Shown: positions 37,185 to 46,318 of the stretch, piece after piece
Layout: each line of letters opens with the position of its first letter
Position numbering within the stretch: position 1 is the stretch's first letter
NCBI GenBank assembly: GCA_019359595.1
Contig: JAHHGZ010000051.1
Coordinates: forward strand, 1-50,861
DNA from: Cyanomargarita calcarea GSE-NOS-MK-12-04C
Lineage (GTDB): Bacteria > Cyanobacteriota > Cyanobacteriia > Cyanobacteriales > Nostocaceae
Direction: 5' to 3'
Length of the DNA stretch: 50,861 nucleotides
Made by a program: the position numbers and the translations under genes
Notes under the pieces: generated by a model
Database searches by the model: none
What the model saw: the letters and a program-made list of their open reading frames with translations, nothing else
Told to the model about the DNA's origin: nothing

Positions 37185-37895
37185 ATGACCGCAGCAGCAG
37201 ACCCCGTGAAGTTGATGAAGCAAGAAGTTGGTAGAGCCGCCGCTAACCTGGTAAAATCAGGTTCGATTGTGGGGTTGGGTACTGGTTCAACCACGGCTTA
37301 TACAATTCAGTTTTTGGGCGATCGCCTAAAAACTGGTGAACTGAAGGATATTGTTGGCATTCCGACTTCGTTTCAGTCAGAGGTGTTAGCAAAAGAGTAT
37401 GGTGTTCCTCTGACGACTCTAGACGCTGTAGACCACATTGATATCGCGATTGATGGGGCTGATGAAGTCGATCCACACAAAAATCTCATTAAGGGTGGTG
37501 GTGCTGCACATACCCGCGAAAAAGTTGTCGATTATCTCGCAGAGCAATTTATTGTTGTTGTTGATGCTGGTAAATTGGTAGACCGTTTGGGTTCTAGTTT
37601 TGCGGTTCCAGTGGAAGTCATTCCGATGGCCATTACTCCCGTCATCAACGCGATCAAAAAACTCGGCGGCAAACCAGAACTCCGTATGGGTGTAAGAAAA
37701 GCCGGACCAGTAATTACCGACCAAGGAAATATGGTTGTTGATGTTCGATTTGATTCTATTGATGACCCTGCGAACTTAGAGAAAACACTGAATAATATTC
37801 CTGGTGTTTTGGAAAATGGTATTTTCGTCAATTGCGTTGATATTGTCTTAATTGGCGAAGTTAAGGACGGTCAACCTGTAGTCAGACAAATATAA
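37185..37895 (+). CDS. rpiA: Ribose-5-phosphate isomerase A
   Basis: This 236-residue enzyme interconverts ribose-5-phosphate and ribulose-5-phosphate, serving the Calvin cycle and pentose phosphate pathway. Family motifs are present: [16 protein letters not shown] near residue 30, [24 protein letters not shown] and [13 protein letters not shown]. Length is standard. A good ribosome-binding site (CAGGAG) precedes the ATG by about 8 bp. A 60-bp imperfect tandem duplication follows the stop. Confidence 0.97.
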   Translation: MTAAADPVKLMKQEVGRAAANLVKSGSIVGLGTGSTTAYTIQFLGDRLKTGELKDIVGIPTSFQSEVLAKEYGVPLTTLDAVDHIDIAIDGADEVDPHKNLIKGGGAAHTREKVVDYLAEQFIVVVDAGKLVDRLGSSFAVPVEVIPMAITPVINAIKKLGGKPELRMGVRKAGPVITDQGNMVVDVRFDSIDDPANLEKTLNNIPGVLENGIFVNCVDIVLIGEVKDGQPVVRQI

Positions 37896-37906
37896 TGTGA
37901 GGCTGC

Positions 37907-38017
37907 GCTTTGTTCAGGTAGAGGCAATTCATGTGGCTTGCCGGAGCGTAGGGTATTGCCCCTACAGCTTTGTTCAACTAGAGGCAATTCATGAATTCGA
38001 ATTGCCCCTACAGCCTT
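37907..38017. repeat. 60-bp imperfect tandem duplication
   Basis: GCTTTGTTCA, then TAGAGGCAATTCATG, then TTGCCCCTACAG recurs with a 60-bp period. The second unit forms an inverted repeat CAATTCATGAATTCGAATTG. It sits between the converging rpiA and the small membrane protein gene, and may act as a terminator. Confidence 0.75.
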
Positions 38018-38018
38018 A

Positions 38019-38249
38019 TTAATGAGTTTTTTTATTGACATCCATAAACCATATTTTCTCTAATATTGCAATTTGCTGACGACGAACCGCTATGCGGTAT
38101 TTTTTATAAAAAATAATCCCTAAAAATAGAATAATCGGCAAGGCGACGACAATATATCCCACGCTATTCTGGCCGAAAACATGAGACTGACTGTGAGAAT
38201 GACCTTCAGCAGAGGTATTCGTTGGTTGGCTAGGTTGCTTTCCTTGCAT
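38019..38249 (-). CDS. Small single-pass membrane protein of unknown function
   Basis: This protein has 76 residues from the ATG at 38249. That start has GGAG 5-8 bp upstream and is preferred to a TTG at 38279. A polar N-terminus with a short His/Ser stretch (EGHSHSQSH) is followed by one hydrophobic helix (GYIVVALPIILFLGIIFY) and a basic cytoplasmic tail (KKYRIAVRRQQ). The His-rich segment might bind metal; this is speculative. No family is recognised. It is divergent from the aldo/keto reductase gene. Confidence 0.65.
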   Translation of the reverse strand: MQGKQPSQPTNTSAEGHSHSQSHVFGQNSVGYIVVALPIILFLGIIFYKKYRIAVRRQQIAILEKIWFMDVNKKTH

Positions 38250-38397
38250 TAGTACTCCATAAATGCCGTAATTACACAACTACATACTTCATTGATAACC
38301 TCTTACTTTCCTGACGATCAACAAAAAAAAACTACTCTACAGACAGAGACATAAATTTTAACGTTATAAATTGAGCAGGATGTCATAACAATACGTA

Positions 38398-39579
38398 ATG
38401 CTGTATAAAAGATTTGGCCGGACAGAATTACAGATGCCAGTATTCTCCTGTGGGGGGATGCGATACCAGTATAAATGGCAAGATATCCCACAGGGGCAAA
38501 TTCCTCGAGAAAATCAGGAGAATTTGGAAGCGACTATCAAACGTGCGGTGGAAATTGGTATAAACCATATTGAAACTGCCCGTGGTTATGGAACTTCTGA
38601 GATCCAACTGGGACGAATTTTGCCGACGCTTAAGCGCGAAAACTTGATTGTTCAGACTAAAATCAGCCCTCAGGCAGATGCTAAGAAATTTAGAAAGACT
38701 TTTGAAGAGTCGCTGCGAAATCTCCAGTTAGATTATGTAGATTTGTTGGGGTTACATGGGATTAATAATACTGAGTTATTAAACGACAGCATCCGTCCGG
38801 GTGGTTGTTTAGATGTGGCAAGAAAGTTGCAAGATGCGGGGAAAGTTCGGTTTATTGGGTTTTCTACACATGGCCCAACAGATATTATTCTTGAGGCAAT
38901 TAATACCAACCAATTTGATTACGTCAACTTACATTGGTATTACATAAATCAAAATAATTGGGCAGCAATTGAAGCCGCAACACGCCATGATATGGGGGTG
39001 TTTATCATCAGTCCATCTGATAAAGGTGGAAAATTATATAGTCCACCACCGAAGTTAGCAAGGCTTTGTGAACCTTTGAGTCCGATGGTGTTTAACGATT
39101 TATTTTGTCTGAGCCATCCGGAGGTACATACTTTAAGTTTGGGTGCAGCTAGACCGACAGATTTTGACGAACATTTGAAAACTTTAGAATTGTTGGATAA
39201 TGCAGGGGAGATTTTGCCGCCAATTTTAGCAAGGCTGGAAGAAGAAGCGATCGCCACCTTGGGATTTGACTGGGTAAAAACTTGGAATGTAGGTTTACCA
39301 AAGCACGAGGATACTCCAAAGAGTGTGAATATTCCGATAATTTTGTGGCTGCGAAACTTAGCTCTAGCCTACGATATGGTGGACTATGCCCAAATGCGCT
39401 ATAACCTGCTAGGGCACGGTAATCACTGGTTTCCTGGTAGTAAAGCAGAGGGGGTAGAGAAACTAGACTTGCGCCAATGTCTCAAGCAAAGTCCCCACGC
39501 TGAAAAAATTCCTCACCTACTGAAAGAAGCTCATCAAATTTTAGCAAGTGCGGAAGTTAAGCGATTGTCGCAAAGTTAG
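38398..39579 (+). CDS. Aldo/keto reductase
   Basis: This 393-residue NAD(P)H-dependent oxidoreductase of the AKR superfamily starts with MLYKRFGRTELQMPVFSCGGMR. The barrel motifs include NHIETARGYGTSEIQLGR (catalytic-Tyr region), LIVQTKISP (Lys) and DYVDLLGLHG (His). The usual Asp of the DTAxxYG motif is Glu here. Many relatives carry a C-terminal ferredoxin-like CxxC cluster; here only one cysteine (RQCLKQSP) remains, so no Fe-S cluster is expected. The substrate is unknown. The gene is single and followed by a terminator hairpin. Confidence 0.9.
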   Translation: MLYKRFGRTELQMPVFSCGGMRYQYKWQDIPQGQIPRENQENLEATIKRAVEIGINHIETARGYGTSEIQLGRILPTLKRENLIVQTKISPQADAKKFRKTFEESLRNLQLDYVDLLGLHGINNTELLNDSIRPGGCLDVARKLQDAGKVRFIGFSTHGPTDIILEAINTNQFDYVNLHWYYINQNNWAAIEAATRHDMGVFIISPSDKGGKLYSPPPKLARLCEPLSPMVFNDLFCLSHPEVHTLSLGAARPTDFDEHLKTLELLDNAGEILPPILARLEEEAIATLGFDWVKTWNVGLPKHEDTPKSVNIPIILWLRNLALAYDMVDYAQMRYNLLGHGNHWFPGSKAEGVEKLDLRQCLKQSPHAEKIPHLLKEAHQILASAEVKRLSQS

Positions 39580-39602
39580 TTTTGAAAATTGCGCTGCCCC
39601 TG

Positions 39603-39634
39603 GATTCCCGACTTCGTAAAAGTTGTCGGGAATC
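39603..39634. terminator. Hairpin after the aldo/keto reductase gene
   Basis: GATTCCCGAC (39603-39612) pairs with GTCGGGAATC (39625-39634) around a 12-nt loop. It is of the same family as the hairpin at 21883-21916 and lies between convergent genes. Confidence 0.65.
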
Positions 39635-39679
39635 TTGTTGCTACCAGCAGATAGCCCCCACCAAGCTAACTTGATATGA

Positions 39680-40906
39680 TTAATTCTTAACGATTAATTC
39701 CTCACTCCTAACTTCACATAAAGTTTGACGGACTAACTCAAAAAATTTATCATCGCCTAAAAGTAGATATCCAAAATCCTGTTGAATATAATTTTGCAGC
39801 ATCTCAAACCAAACTGCACCGGGAAGATTTTCAAAAAACAAAGCAAATACTCGAACGTTTTTTGCATTTTTCAGTTTTAGATAACTAGCCTCGGTAATCA
39901 CACCGGGTAAACTTCCATTTTTGACTCCATAGACATCAACTTGCTGTTGTTCGCCGGCTAATTGCATCGACCATTCTAAATATTCCCGCATAATTTTAGT
40001 TGCAACTTGGGAAATTAATTCACCACGATATATTCTCTCCATTAATTGGGCATATCCTCTAGCAGTCCCACGACAAAATAAAGCTTGGGTAAATTGTTTC
40101 TGTTCTTTAAAATTTAACCATTTCGCTGATTTAGTATATTTAATTTGCTTGGTTCTAAAATCTTCATCATTTCGCCATTTATAAGTCAGACGATAAACTT
40201 CATTTGCATACTGTTCTCGACTCATGGCTTGATATATTTGCAGTCGTTCCAGAGTATTTGCACCAATTTCTTGATTTCCCCAAGTTAAAAACTGACCAAT
40301 TATTGGCAGTGGAACATCTTGATTTTCGATTTGTAATATGAGAAGTAAATTTTCCAGATTATCTCGACCCAAACATTGAATTAAATAATCAGTCGCTGCA
40401 TTATCGCTATAACGAATCATTGCATAGGTAATATGTCGTAACTGAATTTGATTTTCTTTATTGATATATGCTTTTTCTTGAAACTCCTTAATAGCATTTG
40501 GATGAGCATCACCATCGGTACCAGATAGGTAATAAATATCAATATCTTCCAGATTTACTAAATTATTTGGCGAAAGTATACCCAACTCTACTTGACGGGC
40601 ATATTCAGCTAATACGAGAATTTTCATCGTTGATGCTAAAGGGCGTTTATCATCAGCACGATGAAAAATTCCCTTGTTAGAATGGTTTATTTCATAAGCA
40701 ACTAGTGAAACATCTCCAGCATGAGCAACGATATATTCCAGTAAATCTTCAGGTGTTTTTAGTTGAGATGACCATTCTCGTCCGGATGCAACTGTACTGA
40801 AAATATCCAAAATGCGAAGTATAGCTGACCATTGCCAAATCATCAATCCAGCAAGTAACAGCAGAGCGATCGCTATTCCCCAATATTCGATCAAATTAAT
40901 GCTCAT
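39680..40906 (-). CDS. Membrane-anchored beta-lactamase/transpeptidase-like serine hydrolase
   Basis: This protein has 408 residues from the ATG at 40906, chosen because GAGGA lies 7-11 bp upstream; longer TTG-initiated versions look noncoding. One N-terminal transmembrane helix (WGIAIALLLLAGLMIW) is followed by a class-A-type serine hydrolase domain. Ser92 lies in ASTMK (SxxK), YSDNAATDYL is the SDN motif, and KNGSLPG is the KTG-like motif. All three active-site motifs are present. The wide spacing and the KNGS variant fit penicillin-binding-like hydrolases of cyanobacteria more than true antibiotic beta-lactamases. Confidence 0.87.
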   Translation of the reverse strand: MSINLIEYWGIAIALLLLAGLMIWQWSAILRILDIFSTVASGREWSSQLKTPEDLLEYIVAHAGDVSLVAYEINHSNKGIFHRADDKRPLASTMKILVLAEYARQVELGILSPNNLVNLEDIDIYYLSGTDGDAHPNAIKEFQEKAYINKENQIQLRHITYAMIRYSDNAATDYLIQCLGRDNLENLLLILQIENQDVPLPIIGQFLTWGNQEIGANTLERLQIYQAMSREQYANEVYRLTYKWRNDEDFRTKQIKYTKSAKWLNFKEQKQFTQALFCRGTARGYAQLMERIYRGELISQVATKIMREYLEWSMQLAGEQQQVDVYGVKNGSLPGVITEASYLKLKNAKNVRVFALFFENLPGAVWFEMLQNYIQQDFGYLLLGDDKFFELVRQTLCEVRSEELIVKN

Positions 40907-41250
40907 CAACTTATCCTCAAACATTAATATGGGTTTGCAGTCAGCGGTTAGTAAATTTCCACCCTGGTATTTATATCTAAGGATAGTGGCTATATTTTCA
41001 AAATGTGCATCCTTGCCCACGGGAAAGATAACATAAAAATTTGTAAAAAATATTACTGACAAATGGCTCTCTCTGATTTGTTATCGGACGGACGGCTAGA
41101 AAACAAGTAATTATCCATACTATCTTTGAAAGTTATTAACTGGCAAATGTCAAGATGAAAATACAATTCCTAGTAAAAATCCAAAATCTGTATGATTTGT
41201 TGCCGAAATCTAAGAGAATTAAAACTACTGATATCTCTGCAAACAGTGCT

Positions 41251-41994
41251 ATGAATCTTAATCGTCGCCATTTTTTGTATTTACTCGGAGCTAGTGCAGG
41301 TGCTTTTGCCTTAGATTCTTGCGCTTTTGCTGAAAATGCTTCTGGGGATAAGCAAACAAGTGCAGGGAAAACAGGAGCTATCCAACTACCTGCGCTACCT
41401 TATGCTTATGAAGCGCTCGAACCGCATATTGATGCAGCTACAATGCGCTTTCATCACGATAAACACCATGCAACTTATGTCAAAAATCTGAATGCAGCCT
41501 TAGACAAACATCCAGAACTAAAAAGTAAAACAGTTGAACAGTTGTTACTAAACCTTAACAGTGTTCCTGCTGATATTCAGACAACAGTACGTAATAATGG
41601 CGGTGGACATGTGAACCACTCAATGTTTTGGAGAATTATGAAGCCCAATGGTGGTGGAGAGCCAAAAGGCCCGATTGCGGACGCTATCAAACAAAACTTT
41701 GGAGATTTTGCAGGGTTCAAAAAACAGTTTAACGAAGCTGGCACTGGTCGTTTCGGTAGTGGTTGGGTTTGGTTAGTCCGCACCAAAGACGGCAAACTTC
41801 AAATCGCAACAACAGCTAACCAAGATAGTCCTCTGAGTGAAGGTAAATACCCCCTGATGGGCAATGATGTTTGGGAACACGCATATTACCTAAAATATCA
41901 GAACCGTCGCGCTGACTATTTAAATGCTTGGTGGAATGTCCTCAACTGGGAGGAAATTAACAAGCGCTTAGTAGGTTCGGATAAATTTGCTTAA
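41251..41994 (+). CDS. sodA: Exported Fe/Mn-type superoxide dismutase with twin-arginine signal
   Basis: This protein has 247 residues from the ATG at 41251; an in-frame ATG at 41155 would add 32 residues. The N-terminus [18 protein letters not shown] is a twin-arginine signal, with a cysteine (LDSC) shortly after that might be a lipid-attachment site. The enzyme domain has metal ligands in [19 protein letters not shown] and [16 protein letters not shown]. Residues around the metal (GHVNHSMFW) fit the Mn type. It removes superoxide in periplasm or thylakoid lumen. TatC, its likely exporter, is encoded in this window. A hairpin follows at 42029-42064. Confidence 0.92.
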   Translation: MNLNRRHFLYLLGASAGAFALDSCAFAENASGDKQTSAGKTGAIQLPALPYAYEALEPHIDAATMRFHHDKHHATYVKNLNAALDKHPELKSKTVEQLLLNLNSVPADIQTTVRNNGGGHVNHSMFWRIMKPNGGGEPKGPIADAIKQNFGDFAGFKKQFNEAGTGRFGSGWVWLVRTKDGKLQIATTANQDSPLSEGKYPLMGNDVWEHAYYLKYQNRRADYLNAWWNVLNWEEINKRLVGSDKFA

Positions 41995-42028
41995 TAGCGA
42001 ATGGGATGGCAGTGGATAAAAACGGATG

Positions 42029-42064
42029 TAACGGATAATTTATTTTCATCGGTTATATCCGTTA
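42029..42064 (+). terminator. Hairpin after sodA
   Basis: TAACGGATA (42029-42037) pairs with TATCCGTTA (42056-42064). No strong U-tract follows, so it may be a terminator or an mRNA-stabilising stem. Confidence 0.5.
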
Positions 42065-42491
42065 TAAGATTCGTTGCCAAACTTAATAAATTTGTCGTCT
42101 ACTAAACTGAAGACCGTTCTAATTTTTGCTACACTTTAATTAATGGCTCTGGCTTTTGATGTCAATTTGCTTTCAAGAATGTTGATATATTTACTCCCTC
42201 ACCTCTATCCTTTAAAAGCTTAAAAAAATTCTCCATACTTGTGAGGATTATATTTAAATAAGATTGAACCAGTAAAACAAAAAGAATCGAGCCTTCAGAA
42301 CAGAATATTTTTTGGCAGAGATTGCAAGACTTTTTTGACAATCTGAGAAGAAGAATATACAACTACAAGCAAGTGTTTGTTTTTGAGGTTATAGCCTGAA
42401 AACAGCATATTTCAGCTTTTCTTGACATTTAATATTTCTGGAGTTATACCAGAGATGAATTGTGCAATTTATACAAACGGAGGTTTACAAA
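42065..42491. other. Leader region of the AIM24 operon
   Basis: About 430 bp with no supported gene. A weak minus-strand frame at 42162-42362 has no ribosome-binding site. The promoter of the four-gene AIM24/M48 operon should lie here. Confidence 0.5.
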
Positions 42492-43154
42492 TTGAAAGAC
42501 GAAATTCGCTATAAACCAGCATTTGCATCTATTTTTGCTACTCTCAATCCTGGTGAAAGTATAACTGCTGAAGCTGGGGCAATGACTAGCATGGATGCGA
42601 AGTTATCTATGCAGACTCAATTTTCTGGTAGTTTAATTTCGGGACTTTTGAAAAAGTTTTTTGGTGGTGAATCTTTATTTGTAAATATATTTTCAAATCC
42701 CACTTCTCAACCATTGACGGTAGTTTTAACTCAATCTTGCATCGGCAATGTTGAAAAATATGACTTAAATAATAATGAAATTTGCCTACAGCCTGGAGCT
42801 TATATCGCTCATACTCCTGGTGTCAAAATGGGCGTAAGTTGGGCAGGATTCTCTAGTTTTTTTGCTGGAGAAGGACTATTTAAATTGAAGTTAAGTGGGC
42901 AGGGTCGAGTATTTTTCGGTGCTTATGGTGGTATTACCAAAAAGCGCATCAATGGTGAATTTATTGTTGATAGCGGTCACTTAGTTGCCTATTCATCTAA
43001 TATTAAAATGAGCCTGAAACTTTCTGGAGGTTTGATTGGTTCTGTAACTTCAGGAGAAGGATTAGTCAGCAAACTTTCCGGAGAAGGAGATATTTATCTA
43101 CAGTCTCGCAGTATTGATGGATTGGTTAGTTATTTAAGCTCAAGAATTCGCTAA
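42492..43154 (+). CDS. AIM24-family protein 1
   Basis: This protein has 220 residues if started at the TTG 42492, which sits 8 bp after a strong CGGAGG and then aligns with the N-terminus of paralogue 3; a GTG at 42462 would add 10 residues. The AIM24 beta-sandwich pattern is clear: ITAEAGAMTSMD near residue 26, LLKKFFGGESLFVNIF, then AGFSSFFAGEGLFKLKLSG and FIVDSGHLVAY. The mitochondrial AIM24 protein affects inner-membrane organisation; the bacterial role is unknown. It is first of three tandem paralogues. Confidence 0.88.
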   Translation: MKDEIRYKPAFASIFATLNPGESITAEAGAMTSMDAKLSMQTQFSGSLISGLLKKFFGGESLFVNIFSNPTSQPLTVVLTQSCIGNVEKYDLNNNEICLQPGAYIAHTPGVKMGVSWAGFSSFFAGEGLFKLKLSGQGRVFFGAYGGITKKRINGEFIVDSGHLVAYSSNIKMSLKLSGGLIGSVTSGEGLVSKLSGEGDIYLQSRSIDGLVSYLSSRIR

Positions 43155-43175
43155 TTTAGGTTAAATTTAAACTCT

Positions 43176-43859
43176 ATGGAAATTAAAATATTACAGCAAC
43201 CCGATAGCGCGATCGCTCATGTCAAAATGCAAGCTGGTGAGGAATTAGTCGCTGAAGCTGGGTGCATGATTGCGATGAGTGGCAATCTTAATGTCAGCAC
43301 AACTTTAAGACAAGGAAAAGGTGGTGGTATCCTTGGTGGACTCAAGCGGATGGTAGCAGGTGAGTCAATATTTTTAAGCGTTTTTCGTTCTCCAGTAAAT
43401 GGAGGAGAGATTTATCTTGCTCCTAAATTGATGGGAGATATTTTAGTTTATAAAATAAATGGAAATGAGTTAGTTGTGCAAGCTAGTTCTTACTTAGCTA
43501 GCGAGTCTAATGTAGATATTAATTTGGGATTTCAAGGTTTCAAATCGGTGTTTTCTGGGGAATCTATATTTTGGCTAACTATTAGCGGTTATGGTGAAGT
43601 TGCACTGAGTTCATTTGGTGCTATTTACGAGATAGATGTCGATGATGAATATGTTGTTGATACTGGTCATATTGTCGCATTTGAGAAAAGCTTGACATTT
43701 AGTATTAGCAAAGCAAATACAAGTTGGCTAGGAGCATTTTTTGGTGGAGAAGGTTTAGTTTGTCGTTTTAAAGGTAAAGGTAAAGTATTCTGTCAAACTC
43801 ATAATGCTGGAGCTTTTGGTCAGTTACTTGGTTCTCAATTACCAGCAAAAAAACAGTAA
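43176..43859 (+). CDS. AIM24-family protein 2
   Basis: This is a 227-residue paralogue of its neighbours, 21 bp after gene 1. Its matching motifs are LVAEAGCMIAMS, GGLKRMVAGESIFLSVF, GFKSVFSGESIFWLTISG and YVVDTGHIVAFE. The glycine-rich turn GKGGGILGGLKR is in the same place as in paralogue 3. No signal peptide or membrane helix is visible, so membrane contact would be peripheral. Confidence 0.9.
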   Translation: MEIKILQQPDSAIAHVKMQAGEELVAEAGCMIAMSGNLNVSTTLRQGKGGGILGGLKRMVAGESIFLSVFRSPVNGGEIYLAPKLMGDILVYKINGNELVVQASSYLASESNVDINLGFQGFKSVFSGESIFWLTISGYGEVALSSFGAIYEIDVDDEYVVDTGHIVAFEKSLTFSISKANTSWLGAFFGGEGLVCRFKGKGKVFCQTHNAGAFGQLLGSQLPAKKQ

Positions 43860-43917
43860 TTTTGGTTGGAAATTTACAAGTGGAAATTCAGATAAACTAT
43901 AGTAACTCAAAAATTCT

Positions 43918-44631
43918 ATGAATGAAATAGCATATCAAATTGAACATTCACCTGCTTATGCATCGTTAAAAATAGATTTGAAAGCAAATCAAACTATAGT
44001 CGTAGAATCTGGTGCAATGGCAGCAATGGACCCCTGGATAGAAATGAAGTCAAAAACCAAAGGGGGTTTAATGAAAAGTATCGGCCGAATGTTTGCAGGT
44101 GAATCGCTATTTTTAAGTGAATTTACAGCCAAAGGAAAACCCGGTGAATTATATCTTTCTCCTGGTGTACCTGGAGATGTGCAGCATTATTATCTGAATA
44201 GCGGTAATGCTTTGATGGTGCAATCATCGGGATTTGTTGCATCGAGTCAAACCGTAGAAATTGATACTAAATTTCAAGGATTTAAAGGCTTTTTTAGTGG
44301 AGAATCTTTGTTTTTATTGCGAGCTATTGGTGAAGGAGATATCTGGTTTAGTTCCTATGGTGGAATTCTAGAAATTCCAGTTGCAGGTGATTATGTAGTC
44401 GATACTGGTTATATCGTCGCGTTTGAAGATACCCTCAATTATAATGTAGAAATGATGGGTGGTTTATCATTTAAAGCACTAAAAACAGGTATTTTGGGTG
44501 GAGAAGGATTAGTTTGTCGTTTTAGCGGTAAAGGTAAATTGTGGTTGCAATCACGTCAACTTTATAATTTGATAAATTATTTGGATGCCTTTCGGCCAGT
44601 TCAGAGTAGTAGTAATAGTAGTAATGATTAA
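43918..44631 (+). CDS. AIM24-family protein 3
   Basis: This is a 237-residue third paralogue, 58 bp after gene 2. Its motifs are VVESGAMAAMD, SIGRMFAGESLFLSEF, GFKGFFSGESLFLLRAIG, YVVDTGYIVAFE and GILGGEGLVCRFSG. The C-terminal tail is Ser/Asn-rich. The three proteins may form a heteromeric beta-sandwich ring; this is inference from the tandem arrangement. Confidence 0.9.
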   Translation: MNEIAYQIEHSPAYASLKIDLKANQTIVVESGAMAAMDPWIEMKSKTKGGLMKSIGRMFAGESLFLSEFTAKGKPGELYLSPGVPGDVQHYYLNSGNALMVQSSGFVASSQTVEIDTKFQGFKGFFSGESLFLLRAIGEGDIWFSSYGGILEIPVAGDYVVDTGYIVAFEDTLNYNVEMMGGLSFKALKTGILGGEGLVCRFSGKGKLWLQSRQLYNLINYLDAFRPVQSSSNSSND

Positions 44632-44648
44632 AAGTTAATCGCATAACA

Positions 44649-45452
44649 GTGACATATCAAACTAATCGCAATCCACCGACTAGTAACCGCCAATTATTAA
44701 TAATTTTTGGGATATTCTTGGGAATTATTATAGTCATTATTTGGCTAGTTTGTTTTTTTGTTGATAATCTTGTTTGGATTATTTCTCCTCGCATCGAACA
44801 GCAATTGGGAACATTAATAGTTCCAGCTTACGAAAGATTAGCGCAACCATCCCAAACGCAAGATACTTTAAACAAATTACTAAATAAGCTGGAGTTGAAT
44901 TTACCCCTAGAACAACGTAAAGGTCGAGATTATCAAGTTTTATATGTGCCAAATAAAACAGTTAATGCTTTGGCTTTACCAGGCGATCGCATTATAATTT
45001 TTTCTGGTTTGCTTAAGCAAGCAGACTCAGAAAACGAGTTAATGATGATTTTGGGACATGAGTTGGGACATTTTGCTAACCGTGACCATCTCCGTAGTAT
45101 CTTAAGACAATTAATACTACCAATTACTTTAGCTTCCGTGACTGGTAATAGCGATTGGTTGGTATCAGTAGCTTCAAGTGTCGCAGTTGTTAGCGATGCA
45201 AAATATTCCCAATCTCAAGAGGCTCAAGCAGATAAATTAGGCTTGGAACTTTTGTATAAAACCTATAATCATGTAGCAGGAGCAACTGATTTTTTTGATA
45301 AATTAAGTAACCAAAAAAACTCTGATTTAGATTTTTTGTCAACTCACCCTTCACCAAAACAGAGAGTCAAAGATTTGCAGCGATTAATAAAAGAAAAACA
45401 TTATCAAATCGGTGAATTATCTCCTTTGCCAAAAGAATTACTCATCCGATAG
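44649..45452 (+). CDS. M48-family membrane metalloprotease
   Basis: This 267-residue protein starts with GTG 17 bp after AIM24 gene 3, so it is probably in the same operon. A transmembrane helix (LLIIFGIFLGIIIVIIWLVC) is followed by an M48 zinc-protease domain: HELGH near residue 136 (ILGHELGHFANRDH) and the third zinc ligand in SQEAQADKLGLELL near 190. The C-terminus FLSTHPSPKQRVKDLQRL is typical of the Oma1/BepA/HtpX-related branch. It is likely a membrane or periplasmic quality-control protease. Confidence 0.93.
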   Translation: MTYQTNRNPPTSNRQLLIIFGIFLGIIIVIIWLVCFFVDNLVWIISPRIEQQLGTLIVPAYERLAQPSQTQDTLNKLLNKLELNLPLEQRKGRDYQVLYVPNKTVNALALPGDRIIIFSGLLKQADSENELMMILGHELGHFANRDHLRSILRQLILPITLASVTGNSDWLVSVASSVAVVSDAKYSQSQEAQADKLGLELLYKTYNHVAGATDFFDKLSNQKNSDLDFLSTHPSPKQRVKDLQRLIKEKHYQIGELSPLPKELLIR

Positions 45453-45538
45453 CGAAAGTCTTTTTCATCTGCGTCGAGGGTGCGGTTAATTATTTATTTT
45501 TCGGCAATGAAGCACTTTCTCAATATCCTCTTGTATTT

Positions 45539-46318
45539 TTAAAGCGGTTTTGAAGTTGGGACTCCAACCGCACGGGGAAATTGCGATGGTGTATTTTCGA
45601 CCTTTCGTAGGTATAGACAGTGACGGATGCTCTCACTTAAGGGAGTAGTAAATTTTTCGATTGATTCAATTACCCCACCCAACTGCTTCACCGCATTTTC
45701 TAAAGCTGTGGTTTCCTCAGATGTCCAATTACCCCGATAAATTACTGCTAAACCACCCTCTTTAAGTAGTGGTAGGGTATATTCGGCACAGGTATTTGCA
45801 GAACCAACAGCGCGAATTGTTGCCACATTATACTTTTGTCGGTGATGGAATTGGTGACCAAGGTCTTCAACTCTTGCTGTCATAGTTTTGACATTCGTCA
45901 GTTGCAATGCTGTCAATATTTCTTCAATAAAAGCAACTTTTTTCCGGGTCGAATCGAGTAGAGTCACGGTGCAATTATTCATTGCGATCGCGATCGGAAT
46001 TCCTGGAAAACCCGCACCAGTGCCGATGTCGATTAATTGGGGAGTGGGGGAGGAGGGGAGTGGGAGATGGGGAGACAAGGAAGAAGAAGCTACTCCCCAA
46101 AATAAGGGTGCAATTCCTGCTATGGAATCCCACAGATGTTTTTCCCAAAACTCTTGGGGTTCGGTGATGCGGGTTAAGTTTAGCTGTTGGTTACCGGACA
46201 GAATTAATTCATAAAATCGCTGGAATTGTTCTTGCTCTTGGATTGTTGGTTGCCAATTCAGTGTTTGCTGCCAAATATCTGCCATTTCTGGTAATGCGGG
46301 TGATATCAAGTTGTTCAC
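45539..46318 (-). CDS. rsmG: 16S rRNA m7G527 methyltransferase
   Basis: This 259-residue SAM-dependent enzyme methylates G527 of 16S rRNA. The N-terminal region is LNWQPTIQEQEQFQRFYELI, the SAM motif LIDIGTGAGFPGIPIAIA lies near residues 100-117, and VATIRAVGSANTCAEYTLPLL follows. A segment of about 20 residues just before the SAM motif (GVASSSLSPHLPLPSSPTPQ) is low-complexity. It is encoded by a purine-rich GGGGAGTGGGGGAGGAGG-type repeat on the plus strand, which looks like an in-frame repeat insertion. Start is GTG 46318 or ATG 46285; neither has a strong ribosome-binding site. Confidence 0.94.
   Translation of the reverse strand: MNNLISPALPEMADIWQQTLNWQPTIQEQEQFQRFYELILSGNQQLNLTRITEPQEFWEKHLWDSIAGIAPLFWGVASSSLSPHLPLPSSPTPQLIDIGTGAGFPGIPIAIAMNNCTVTLLDSTRKKVAFIEEILTALQLTNVKTMTARVEDLGHQFHHRQKYNVATIRAVGSANTCAEYTLPLLKEGGLAVIYRGNWTSEETTALENAVKQLGGVIESIEKFTTPLSESIRHCLYLRKVENTPSQFPRAVGVPTSKPL

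Noticed and set aside
42162-42362. 66-codon minus-strand frame before the AIM24 operon
   Set aside because: No ribosome-binding site and no family pattern; likely leader DNA.
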